DNA from: Hepsetus odoe | Taxonomy: Eukaryota; Chordata; Actinopteri; Characiformes; Hepsetidae | Length of the DNA: 64,000 bases | Assembly (NCBI GenBank): GCA_017165825.1 | Contig: CM029383.1 | Coordinates: forward strand, 2,536,436-2,600,435 | Reading direction: 5' to 3' | Shown here: piece by piece, positions 1 to 13,000 of the stretch | Layout: every line of letters starts with the position of its first letter | Position numbering within the stretch: the first letter of the stretch is position 1 | Program-made: the position numbers and the translations under genes | Notes under the pieces: generated by a model | What the model saw: the letters and a program-made list of their open reading frames with translations, nothing else | Databases searched by the model: none | What the model was told of the DNA's origin: nothing

Positions 1-1929
1 AATAGCCAATGTTTTATCACAAAAATAGGATTCACCTGGATTTCTAAAGTTTTGCTTAGTTCCTCTGCTGTGGTCCATGATAAAATTAAGTGCACTGTTT
101 GTAATTTTCCATTAAAAACCATTTGCCATCATCTGCCCTACTCCAACAGTAAACACAGCTCTTGGATAGATTTGGGATTTAGTGATGAAACTGTAACCTT
201 CATTTTGGCTGTTAGTGGACAAATGAAAAGTTAGTCAGGCCCTTACTTACACACAAGCTAACAAATCTGCAGAGACTAAATTTACTACAACCTGTGTATG
301 CTCTCTGTATGTCACATGTACACACCCAGTTCATCTATTTGTTTCAAGCAGCCATATCCCTCACACCTTCTGTTCCCTGCAGCTTAGTGTCTGCTGCCTG
401 CTGCTTTGGGGGAGCTGGTAAAAAGCTGTGAATTAACGCAAAGCGGCAGTACCACCTGCCCCTCTCTTCGTCTCTCTGCACCTCTCACGCACACACCCGA
501 GCACACACATACATACACTTAAACAAACATTTACTCCAGGGACGCAGCTGTATTAGATTATTTATTTACATTGACCTCATTCTGCTTCCACTCCTGCAGC
601 TTCTTAAAGAGTATCCAGCGTCCTTGTACATACAAGCTATTGACCCAGCTCTATGCAGTAGGATAGCATTATGTGTAGTTGTAAATGTCGTACATGACCC
701 TGGTGTGCAATGTCTGCTTAATGTTCAGTTCTTTAACCGTGGAAGCTAAATAAATTGTTAATCGATTGCAACTCTGAAACGTCTATCCATCCTCATGTAC
801 ATGATCTTAAAGAATAAAGAGATCCTTTCCACTGCTCCCAAATAAGGGGTAAAGCACATGTTGCATTTATATTTATTTAGAGTTATTTAACAGGATTAAA
901 ACATACACAATTTTCTCACACTTTTCACAAAGTTTGTTTCTTTTGTTTAAAACCTTCTGTGACGTTCGATCGGGCATAAATGCAGAGCCGGGAATCTGCA
1001 ACTAAACTTTAATTAAGCAAGAACGTAAATGCGTGATCACACAAACACTGAACTCAGCGTGCACTTACACAAACAGTCACCCAACGTGGAATCCAGAATG
1101 ACTCATTGGGGTCTTTATACCCTCGAGCCATTGAGGCACACCTGACGTCATAACAAGGCACCCATCAGGGCAGAGAGCACTGCAAACCATGACACCGGCC
1201 ATCTTTTGACATCCAGAATTATTGCACAGTCTATAGAGGCTTTAAGATGTTAGAAGAATGCTATTTAAGTTAACATGATAAATTAACACTATTTTTCATG
1301 ATTCATGAGCGCAGCCCTCTCATTCATTTATAGTCTTATAAATATATGCTTTAATATTTGAGTGGATAAATCAAGACCCAGCAGAAAAACGGTATAAAGA
1401 AATAAAGATGGTATAAAGAAATAAAAACATTCTTATTTGTTATTATTATTTTGTCCACTTACATAGCAAAATGGACATTTTAGCATTTAAATGCAACTTT
1501 GAGGAAAAAGTTGCAAAACAACAAAAACAGCACAATGTAATGTGAGTAATCAAAATCAATAATTGTTTTAATTGTCTTGAAAATGTGCAATGACATGGAG
1601 TAAATGAAAAATCTGAAAGTCACAACTGACAAACAAAAATCCCTTTCAGAAAAAGTTGTGTGTATAAAAAAGGATGCATAGCTGTTAAGTTGTTAATAGA
1701 GTTATAGTGATTTGATGTGAACTGCTGCTTTCAAGAGAAACTTACTCAGAAGTGATACATTTTCACTTTCACTTACATAATTAATGATGGGAAACGAGGC
1801 ATCTCAAAGTAAAACACTTGTAAAAGCTACCTTACATAAAATTATGACATGATAATCAATTCATGACTTTAAAACAACATTATACCCAGATCATTATTTC
1901 ACATTTAGTTGTTACTCTATGTTACCTCT

Positions 1930-2152
1930 GTTCTTCTTCTTTTTTCTTCTTTTTCTTTCGGCTGCTCCCATTTAGCGGTCGCCATAGCAGCTCAATCGTC
2001 TCCATTTCCTCCTTTCCTCTGCATCTTCCTGCTTCAAACCAACCACCTGCATGTCCTCTCTCACCACGTCCATTAACCTCCTCTTTAGTTTTCCTCTTCT
2101 CCTCTTTCCTGGCAGCTCCATCTTCAACGTTACCTCTGTTAATATTCCATAA
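1930..2152 (-). mobile_element. RTE-like LINE, 5'-truncated 3' end
   Basis: On the minus strand this matches the 3' end of the LINE copy at 28.6 kb. Shared marks are the tail of AGAA-like repeats, the sequence ctttcggctgctcc near the terminus, and coding remains of the cysteine-less C-terminal region (a Met-Glu-Leu-Pro-Gly motif). Only about 220 bases remain, with no RT domain. Confidence 0.75.
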
Positions 2153-2279
2153 AAAGATGTAGGTTCATAGGTAGTTTAGGATAATAAATGAAAAGGAGAT
2201 ATTTATATCGTATACTTTTGAGAAAGTATTGATTGATTGTCTTAGTAGTAGGTTAGCCTAGTAGTAGGCTAACCACTAG

Positions 2280-2600
2280 GCAGCGGTGGCCTAGTGGTTA
2301 GGGAGTTGCCCTGGATCAGAAGATTGTGGTTTCGATTCTTTCACCAATAGGTTGCCCTGAGCCACCCTTGAGCAAGATACCGTCCATGTCACTGCTCCCC
2401 GGGCACTTTCAATAGCTGCCCCCTGCTGCACGTGTCTGTATGGATGAAACGCAGAGGTTGAATTTCGTCATGTTGTGCTGAGCTGCGTTGCATTTCACAA
2501 TGACAAGGGTAGTCACTTTCACATTTAAGTCAAATAGGTTTTTATTGTCATTTCAAACATATACACAGTACATATCTGAGCATTTCGGTAGAATCAACTT
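2280..2600 (+). mobile_element. tRNA-derived SINE, + orientation, near full length
   Basis: The head reads GGCAGCGGTGGCCTAGTGG, a box A-like sequence, and a box B-like GGTTTCGATTC lies about 45 bases on. A body follows with the marks CCTTGAGCAAG and GCCCCCTGCTGCA, then CACAATGACAAG. The tail extends to the segment ending TTTCGGTAGAATCAAC, which is shared with the copy at 33.33-33.77 kb and defines the full unit of about 320 bases. Confidence 0.82.
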
Positions 2601-2914
2601 CCGCAGATCTGGATTTTTTCACTTTCAAGTAGGCAGGTCTCTAACCAACATGATTTTTTCCATTGTATCAAAGCTATCTTGATGATACACTTCTCTGACC
2701 AAATATTTCAATAAGCAGGCAGTGCATCTTTGTGACAAACCACTTTCCAAAATATAACAGTCATTTAAGAAGGTTGTGTTCACAAAAAACTGCTGGTGCA
2801 TTTTACAGTACACAATATCGCACAGTATTCTATGTCACACAGAGCCAGTGTAAATGTGAGTTTTGTCTAAACATTTGCTTTGAGTAAATCACTCTGCCCT
2901 ACTGTGCTCCTCAG

Positions 2915-3095
2915 GTATCCTGAAGTTCCATGAAGTGTATCTGGGTGAGGGGGCATCTGATAGCGGGACGTCCGACTTCCAAGAGGCCGGAGGCGGCTCT
3001 CTGCTGGCAGGCGTTGGGGGTGGTGGAGGGTCTTCACTAGAACAGCACATCGCTAATGCCCGAGAAGCCCTGGGAGTGGATTCGTATTACAGCAG
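2915..3095 (+). CDS. ttc28: TTC28 exon: post-TPR linker
   Basis: The acceptor ctcctcag precedes 2915 and the donor gtgatc follows 3095. The exon encodes ILKFHEVYLGEG, then a Gly/Ser-rich stretch, then LEQHIANAREALGVDSYY. It is the first TTC28 exon in the window. It begins with two bases of a split codon and ends with two bases (AG) of an Arg codon completed by the next exon. Confidence 0.88.
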
Positions 3096-4026
3096 GTGAT
3101 CAACAGCTCCCTTCATGCACAACAGAATAGTTCAGGGCATTTCCCAGAAACAGATCTAGAAAGGAGGTTATGCCAGTTATGCAATTTAGTCTAGAATATA
3201 ATGTGGGTTAAAGAGTTTAGCTTAGATGTCCATGGCTGCTTTTGGCAAGAGAAATAATTCATGTGATTTTTAAGTGCATGCTAATTGTTTTGTTTATATA
3301 GACTGGGTTATGTAGGGCTTATTTCCCAAGTAATAAAAGATACTGTATTAACTGTGTTGCATAACACAGATAATCAAAAGAGCAGTCATGTGTTTCTGTA
3401 CTGAAAAGCATGATCAGATCCCAGCTGGTTTACCCGTCCCTGTCCCTGTGGCCTAACGCTAATGGCATTCAGATGGATCTGATCTCTTTTAGACCGAACA
3501 ATGCAGTCCATGCTCCCTCTATATATCTATATATAAGTGAAAAAAAAATTCATTAGAAACGGCCATCCATATTGTACAAGTGTTTCTCTTTTCCAAATGA
3601 CTTGATGTCTTAAATCCTTAGTTTTACACATGTTCATCATATCACATCACATAACTGTATGTTTATCACATACAGTTGTAAGCAAAAATTAGAAAAGATC
3701 AGACAATCACACTCCGTTCACACATAAGCTTCTGATGATCGGATCACAGAATGCATAAATTGTTGTAAGGTGTGCCGAGGGTCTTTTACATGAATCAAAA
3801 GGTTTCTCCATTTCCCAATATCTTGTCTTGCAGCTTGTATTTTTGTACACTCTTGTCTATTTCACTTATATTTAGAGAAGATGAAGAGGGAGGGAGAGAG
3901 AAGATGGAGGACAGCTATAGGCGTTATAGTTCTGAAGAACTTTGAACAGTGAAATTAAACCTGACAGCTTGGGTCAAATCAGTTGGTGGTAGCAGGCACA
4001 GCAGGGTAGACCACTGTTTGTTTCTC

Positions 4027-4069
<43 letters not shown>

Positions 4070-7000
4070 CAATGGCAATGGCAGCTGGACAGGAGGGGCA
4101 TACTGACCTGACCACATGTTGTATCCTCTCCAGCTGTAGCGTTCATGGCTTTGAACACACAGGTTTATTTTAAATGTCATTTCAAGAGGGGTTTTAGGTA
4201 CAGATTTATTAACGTTTAGTATGAAAATGCGACTGTTATCTTATTCACGTTAGCAGTCTAATCACTATAGTTCACTATCATCACTACCACTATCACTATC
4301 AGTCCCAACATTTTAATAATGGCAGAGAACTTACCATATAGGTCAAATCAGAAAGTTTTTTGACTCATATAAACCCAAAATATTTTCATTACCACGTTAT
4401 TACATTACTGCATCCAATCCCATTGGACAATTATTACCAAAGACTGCTGTTTCATTCTCAGTGGTAGAGCATAAAAACAAAGCTCTTCACTTTGTAAAAG
4501 TCAAAAGCTTGGGGACTCTTGCACCATTACAGCAGTATTAGTGACAAAAGGATTCTCTTGTTGAGCAGAGCTCTCTTCACGACCTATTAAAGCATCTTTT
4601 AGTGCTCAAGTAAGGGGCTGCAAGCAATCATTTCCACTTGAATGGGTACAAAACACCTTTGAATAGCGCAGCCTTTCTTCAGACAGAAACGAGTGGCACC
4701 TGTGTGCCACCTTACTTGCACCTCAGCCATGAATTGTTTCATCACGTTTTAACAGGAGGACCCTCTTCTTGTACCTCCCAGAGAGTAGTTTACTGAAAAT
4801 TCAACTTCAACATGGGTGCTACTGCTGTTCTTAGCTATGTGCTGTACTTTTGTTCATTTTAACAGTCATAGTGATTGCTAGTCATACTGTGTCAGAACAA
4901 TTTAGACGAATCAACATGGTCTACTCAAAGTTTCTATTTAACATACTTATGGAAGCCAGCTTCAGTCACCAAATATCACTGGCTGATGGAATACTTCTTG
5001 GGTCAAGGGCAGTTCTGTAATTTCTGAACTGTTTCTTTAAAGCAAATGGGTAAGATTATTTTTCTGGACAGATATTTGGCCTAGTATGAGACTAAAAAGG
5101 ATTTTAATGGAGACTTTCCAAGGCCAGGCTTGATCTGGGTCTGGAAAGCTGGCAACTGCTCAGAGTTGAGCTGGCCAAGAGCCAGCACTCTACTTTCTGT
5201 AAATTCACATTGTGGTTTTGCCTGACCTCTTTGGAAACTTATGTATCTCACATTCTTTTTATTTGTCTTACACACTGGGTATTGCTGTAAAACCCAATAA
5301 ACTGACAGATGAAAAATAAAGAATAACAGCACTCCCTACTTTCAGATGGGAGGGACACTTTGGAGCGTTTGAAGGCGGGCACTAAGATACATAAAAGGCT
5401 TTGCTCACTTCAGTGTAACACAAATATAGTGATAGCACAGATGCAATTCTGATGAAATGCATACATCCCTTTACAAAATGGCTTTTGTTCATATTGTCAT
5501 AAAACACACACACAAATATAAGGAAAGAGGGAGAAAGAGCCAGTTAACATAATACAGGGATGGGAATGGGCATGATTATCTGAGCATACAGATCCTGTAT
5601 CTGAACTCATCTTGTGCTCAAGTAGGGTACCATTAATGCCTGTGTTAGATGTTCACCACTGGTAGCTTGGAGCTAATGTAACTGTACAGTGAAAAACCCA
5701 TAGCCTATCTGAAGATCATGTTTGTAGTGGTGCTCATTTCTGGTATAAACAAATCTGATGATCTGAAAATTGATTTTTAAAATTAGTTTTAACTAGTTGT
5801 AATTAAGGGTAAAATTTCCAAGAAAGCTCATGTAAGGCTCCTGAGTGTCAGCACTTATGATAAGGAGATTATAAGTCTGGCCCTGTTTAGTGCCACTGAT
5901 GTCCATGGCTGGGAGCACAAGAATAAGCATGTTCTAATGTTAGTAACATTTTGAAAAGATGCAGTGCCACGTCAGATGACTCACATTGATATCATGTGAA
6001 ATAGGGAATCACAAACAACAATGGCCTGAAATAATTTATTGCAAATAACCTTTGGACAGGTGTTTCCAAAAAGGCTGTAGTTGCACAATACAATTTAGGA
6101 GTTTATTTGAGGGGCCGACACAGTGGGTACTGATTCCCGGGTAAGGCAGTCCGGATTCTTTGTGTTTGGAGTTTGCATGTTCTCTTCGTGTCTGTGAGGG
6201 TTTCCTCCGGGGGCTCCAGTTTCCTCCCACAGTCCAAAAACATGTACATCAGGCGGATTGGAGATGCTAAATTGGCCATAGGTGTGAGTGTGTCTGCCCT
6301 GTGATGGACATCTAATCCCATTGGACAGTTATTACCAAAGACTGCTGTTTCATTCTCAGTGGTAGAGCATAAAAACAAAGCTCTTCACTTTGTAAAAGTT
6401 AAAAGCTTGGGGACTCTTGCACCATTACAGCAGTATTAGTGACAAAAGGATTCTCTTGTTGAGCAGAGCTCTCTTCACGACCTATTAAAGCATCTTTTAG
6501 TGCTCAAGTAAGGGGCTGCAAGCAATCATTTCCACTTGAATGGGTACAAAACACCTTTGAATAGCGCAGCCTTTCTTCAGACAGAAACGAGTGGCACCTG
6601 TGTGCCACATTACTTGCACCTCAGCCATGAATTGTTTCATCACGTTTTAACAGGAGGACCCTCTTCTTGTACCTCCCAGAGAGTAGTTTACTGAAAAACT
6701 ACATTTTCTGCTTTCAAAACTGAGACTTCAACATGGGTGCTACTGCTATTCTTAGCTGTGTGCTGTACTTTTGTTCATTTTAACAGTCATAGTGATTGCT
6801 AGTCATACTGTGTCAGAAAAATTTAGACAAATCAACATGGTCTACTCAAAGTTTCTATTTAGCATGCTTATGGAAGCCAGCTTCAGTCACCAAATATCAC
6901 TGGCTGATGGAATACTTCTTGGGTCAAGGGCAATTTCTGTTATTTCCGACATGTTTCTTTAAAGCAAATGGGTAAGGTTATTTTTCTGGACAGAGATTTG

Positions 7001-10000
7001 GCCTAGTATGAGACTAAAAGGATTTTAATGCTGGTAGCTTTCTCCCCCTAACATGTTCTAATGTTAATAGCATTTTGAAAAGATGCAGTACGAGGTCAGA
7101 TGACTCACATAGGTAACATGTGAAAGGGGGAATCATCAACACCAACGTCAAATAATAACGTAAAAAAAAACTCACCTCATATAACGACAGGTGTTTCCTA
7201 ACAGGCTAGATGCACAATACAGTTTAGTTTATTTAGTTTATTAGAGGGCTTGGCACAGTGGTGCATTGGGTAGCTCTGTCAGCTCACAGCGAGAAGGGCC
7301 TGATCGAGGCGGTCTTTCTGTGTGGAGTTTGCATGTTTTCTCCGTGTCTGTGCGGGTTTCCTCCGGGTGCTCCAGTTTCCTCCCACAGTCCAAAGACATG
7401 CACGTCAGGCGGATCGGAGATGCAAAATTAGCCATAGGTGTGAGTGTGTCTGCACTGCGATGGACTGGCGGCTGGTCCAGGGTGTTTCCCTGCCTTTCGC
7501 CCTGTGAGAGCTGGGATAGGCTCCAGCAACCCCCAGCACCCTAATTGGGACAGCGAGTTTATTAGCGTGAGTGAGTTTAGTAGAGTCTGGCTTACACTTC
7601 AGTAGGAATAGAGATTAAATGAAATCTTCTTTCTTATCTGTAGGAATGATATCAGTACATAGGGTACTCTTTATAGCCTTCTTTGGCTGCAGTGTTTTAA
7701 TGAAAGGAAACACAACAGCACTGGCAAATTTCTTCTTCTAGATTCATACATGTTTTATTTGTTTAGCAGACTAGCGTCAGGCATTATTTGTAAGTAGATG
7801 CATTCAACCTCTGAAAAATTATTCAGAACCTTGCACCGGTTAGGAATGATTGCATATTTAACGCAAGAACAAGTTACATCTGCACCGCTATTGTCTGCAT
7901 TGACATGTAAAGTCAGCGGGTGACGCCATTGCAGCAGTCCTCAAACATCTGCAGTTGTTATCAGCATTTATTAAGTGCTAATGAAGTGGATTTTGCGTAT
8001 GTAATTGAGGCGGATAAGACCCAGTTAAGCTTGTACAACACAGAATACTCAGTAGATCTGGTTTAATCAGGAATCAAAGTCTTTTCCTTTTTTCATTAAA
8101 GCCAATCAGGCAAATTTGTTGCCACGTTCCCTTGCCACTGAATGATTTGTTTGTAATTATCTGTGATAGCGTAAGTCCTGGTTTGATCATTTGTGAAATT
8201 GTTTCTGCATTTCGTCAATGCATGTTAATGGCAAAGACATCATATTCAGTAGCTAGATGTATTTTCCCCTTATTTCCCCTTCATGCTTATGCCAGTGTGC
8301 CTCTAAAATTATCAGTGTGGATTATCATGGTTAGATTGTATGCCTGCATATTAGGGCTCATGTTTGCGGTGCAGATCATATCGGTGTGTATGTGTGTGGA
8401 GTGGTGCTGTGTATGTACACAAAGATCAGAAGGAATGTGCAGCGGTGCTGTGGCTAATCCCACAGGCCTAAAGAAGGATGTTTTTCTCTTCGAGGCATGC
8501 TGCAACCACACACACACACAGAAACAGGAGCCGCATGCATTCTCTCCAGTACAGTCATCTTTTCCTGACTCCTCTGTTGCCTCTTCTTAGCTTATGTTGG
8601 CGCCTGGGTACTTTAGGAGCAACCACCATGTGCAGTGTCAGCACACTGTCCCCCTTCTCCACTCACAGCCATTAGCCTGAGACGGCTACATTACACTCGC
8701 TCGTGTTCCCTACTGAGCTGTTACAGAGATTAGCACATTAGAGGGTAACTGCTAGCAGACACATTACTACAAACACATCACTGCTGCCTAAAACTATTTT
8801 AGATAAACATGGGGGCTCCAACTGCAGGAACAGTTTGTAATGGGTTTGAAAACTAATAGCTTTTACATCTAATTAGAGGGGCGCAATGTGGATGCAAATT
8901 TATAGAGAGAATATGTTCTACCATTGCAACAATAATTATGTAAAATAGGGATGCGCAATCATGATTTTAAATGGTAAATTTTTATTATGCTGGTCAAGAA
9001 CATAATCTAGAAATTAACTTGAAAATATGCAGGATTATTGAGCAACTTTTGCAAGTCCCAGGTGGTTGTTAGGTGTTGCCAGATGTATACTATTACTACT
9101 TACTGTACTAGGGTCTTGATAAGTGGCTTTATCATCCTTGGCGGCTGCTTAGGTGTTGCCTACCAGTTGCTGTTGTACCCCAGGTGGTTACTAGGTGATT
9201 TTAAGGTAATGCTTAATGGTTGCTTAGGTGCTATGGACGTTGCTATGGAATTCTAGGCTTAGGCCGTTGCTTAGATGGGTTTTTTTTTTGGTTAAAAATA
9301 GTGTTACAGTGGTGACCTAGTTCATCATTTCTGCATCTCCAACTTCAGCAAAGTAATCTCTCTCTTTCTATCAGTCTCTCTCCTGATTTTCTTTCTTCTT
9401 CCATCCCTCTCCCGTCACCATCGCTCCAAGGTTTGCTCTTCTCAGACTGCAGCAAACATTCTGATTGGCATATGGCCTTTTCATGTAAGGCCAGGGTCCT
9501 TCTTCAGCAATTTGAACAAGATCTGGACCATTTTCTTTTACACAACGTGAAGCTGAACAGTCACTTCTTGCTAAAAATCTGGCAGTTTATCTGCCCAAAA
9601 CTGAAAATGTTGTGTGTTTGAGGGATAATGATATGATATAATAAAATGTAGTAATATAATGTGTTTTTCTCTTTGGTAGAGCATGCTCCAGCAGTGAGAC
9701 AGAAAGTGAAGCAGGTGATCTCCTGGAGCAGCAGTTTGAGGAGCTCAACAACAAGCTTAACTCAGTCACTGACCCAACTGGCTTTCTGCGAATGGTGTCC
9801 AGGAACAATCTTTTTAACAGGTCAGAGAACATTTTTCTTTTCGCCAATCAATATTTTTCCCTTTACACTTCACCAGAGTTCTAGGGCACACTTGTGGATT
9901 TTCAGAGTTAGATGCTTTTGAATACTTTATGTTGTTGCCTAGTTGATAAAATTATAAAAATGCTTTTATAACTATATAAAACATGTTTTGTACTATTTAA

Positions 10001-13000
10001 AAGCCAGAATAAGTATCTAAAATGTAATTTGTGTCAAAGAGGCTGTATATCTCACGATTTGTGTAAATGTAACCTTTCAGTATCTCACAAAAGTGAGTAT
10101 CAGTATATTTCAGTATCTCACAAAAGTGAGTACACACCTCACATTTTTGTAAATATTTTATTGCATTTTTTCATAGGACAACACTGAAGATATGACACTT
10201 TGATGCAATGTAAAGTAGTCAGTGTACAGCTTGTATAACAGTGTAAATTTGCAGTCCCCTCAAAATAACTCAGCACACAGCCATTAATGTCTAAACCACT
10301 GGCAACAAAAGTGAGTACACCTCTAACTGAAAAATGTCCACATTGTGCCCAATTAGCCATTTTCCCTCTCCAGTGTCATGTGACTCATTAGTGTTACAAG
10401 GTCTCAGGTGTGAATGCGGAGCAGGTGTTTTTGCTCTTACACTCTCTCATACTGGTCACTGGAAGTTCAATATGGCACCTCATGGCAAAGAACCCTCTGA
10501 GGATTTGAAAAAAAAAAATGTGTTGCTCTACATAAAGATGGCTTGGGCTATAAGAAGATTGAAAACACCCTGAAACTGAGCTGCTGCATGGTGGCCAAGA
10601 CCATGCAGCGCCATGGTCGACCAAAAAAGTTGAGTGCACGTGCAGAGTGCATATCCAGAGGTTGTCTTTTGAAAATAGACATATGAACGCTGCCAGCATT
10701 GCTGCAGAGGTTGAAGGAGTAGGGGGTCAGCCTGTCAGTTCTCAGACCATATGCCGCACACTGCATCAAATTGGTCTGCATGGCTGTCATCCCAGAAGGA
10801 AGCCTCTTCTAAAGATGATGCACAAGAAAGCCGCAAACAGTTTGCTGAAGACAAGTAGACTAAGGATTGGATTACTGGAACCATGTCCTGTGGTCTGATG
10901 AGACCAAGATGAACTTATTTGGTTCAGATGTCAAATGTGTGTGGCGGCAACCCGGTGAGGAGTACAAAGACAAGTGTGTTTTGCCTACAGTAAAGCACGG
11001 TGGTGGAAGTGTCATGGTTTGAGTGCTGCCGGCACTGGGGAGCTACAGTTCATTGAGGGAACCATGAATGCCAACATGTACTGTGACACACTGAAGCAGA
11101 GCTTGATCCCTTCCCTTCTGAAACTGGGCTGCAGGGCAGTATTCCAACATGATGAGGGCCCCAAACACACCTCCAAGACGACCACTGCCTTGCTAAAGAA
11201 ACTGAGGGTAAAGGTGCTGGACTAGCCAAGCATGTCTCCAGACCTAAATTCTATTGAGCATCTGTGAGGCACCCTCAAACAGAAGGTGCAGGAGCACAAA
11301 GTCTCTAACATCCACCAGCTCCGTGATGTTGTCATGGAGGAGTGGAAGAGGATTCCAGTGGCAACCTGTGAAGCTCTAGTGAACTCCATGCCCTCTCTCC
11401 AAGAGAGTTAATAATTGTGGCCACACAAAATATTGACACTTTTGGCACAATGTGGACATTTTTCACTTTGGGGTGTACTCTACTTTCACTTTGGGGTGTA
11501 CTTTTTTTGCCAGTGGTTTAGACATTAATGGCTGTGTGTTATTATTTTGAGGTGACAGCAATTTTACATTGTGTCAAAGTGTCATATCTTCAGTGTTGTC
11601 CCATGAAAAGATGTAATAAATGTAATAATAGATGTAATCTTTACAAAAATATGAGGGGTATATTCTCTTTTGTGAGATACTGTATATCTATCTACTGCCT
11701 TTAAAGGGAAACAGAATAATACAGTGTGGTCTGAGATCATTCCTTAAAAAAGAATCTCTCCTGAATAAAGGATTTCCAGTCTTGCATAGTCTGCCAAACC
11801 ACAGATATCACCACTATCTGTGGTCTGTTTTGACTGTGAATGATTATTCAGTTTGATGATATATAAAACATGTCAGTAGAAAACAAAACAAGTATTTATT
11901 TCTGCAATAATAAGTGAACCAACTGGTGTCTTTTAAATTTCAATAGATAATGTTAATAATGGCAAAATAGTAGTAAATCTGTTTAAAGAGTAATTTTTAC
12001 GCAATATGGGCTAAACCCACATCTCAAAGTCTGAATAGAAAAGTATCAGCTATTAGACAGTATTTATGATGGATTTTATGTTGGTGTTGTTTCAGACATG
12101 TGGTTCCTATCACTTTTATCACTTTTTATTTTGACTGCAGAAGTTTTGAATAACTGGTGAAATTCCTCTTGAATATTATTGATTAATTATATTGTGTTAT
12201 TTGAGCCTATAACTGCTAGGTAATAGATGTAGACTCCCAAATATTGCTTTTTGTGCTGCAGTTGCAAACATATTGGAAAGAGGCTGTAATTACCTTTCTT
12301 TTTCAAGCATCATACAATCTGATCTCAAGAGTGAATGATTTTTTATTTCATCTTTAAACAGCAGCACCAATAGAGAGTTCTAAGCCAATGCTTTTAAAGA
12401 TTGCAGGACGAGAAAGCAGAGAAGCAATCGATCACCTAATCACTAAACAATTAGTAAACATTTGCAGTTGATGTAGAACGGTCAAGCAATGAGTACTCAG
12501 CAAGAAGGGGGGATCATTAAAGAGTCATTGTGGAGGTAAAGTTTGGCAGTCAGTTGGGTCTTGCAATTCCTGATTAATTTAGAGATTGAGATAGACAGAA
12601 AAAAAAGCACTTTCAAAGGTCTCATCAGCATGGAAAAGAGAGAGGGGGATAGAGTGTGAGTACGTGCGGTGAGACACTGCCTATAACGTCCTTTAATGAG
12701 AGAATCACTCCAGACGTAATCAGGTCTGCTCTGCTCATTACGAGCTCAGAGGAGCTCCCAGCTCTCTGGCTTCATTAGCACTGGGTGCCTCTTCACATGC
12801 ATAACCACTCCATCTACAATCAGTGCCTCTCCTTCATTCCCAGAGTAACACACCAACGATCAAACACAATCTGTTCATAACCAAGTTTTGATAGCTATTG
12901 TTAAGTCACATCTCAACAATCCACTTCCTTGTTTGTACCAGAGCAGAAAGTTGCAGAAAGTTCAGCTAAGGTGAGGCCCCTAGCAAAAATATATTAAAAG

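Larger units (their letters stand above)
1..2914. other. TTC28 intron with repeat fragments
   Basis: No exon was recognised here. The stretch holds a LINE 3' end (1930-2152), a SINE (2280-2600) and an unassigned moderately GC-rich block at about 945-1200 that might be an old LTR or DNA-element remnant. The remainder is plain AT-rich sequence. Confidence 0.55.
3096..9679. other. TTC28 intron
   Basis: No coding exon seen. It holds a (TG)n microsatellite (4029-4068), the tandem duplication, and a quiet non-repetitive block at 7,890-8,030 that could be conserved non-coding DNA. A (CA)n at 8508-8520 and a loosely repeated stretch at 9,050-9,250 (variants of GGTTGTTAGGTGTTGCC) complete the content. 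Confidence 0.5.

Noticed and set aside
2280..2350. Possible functional tRNA gene
   Set aside because: Box A and box B are present, but the acceptor stem does not close and the sequence recurs with the same downstream body at several places, so it is a SINE head.
3924..4173. Open frames on both strands across the (TG)n tract
   Set aside because: They are low-complexity Thr-His and Val-Cys repeats from a microsatellite, with no splice or homology support.
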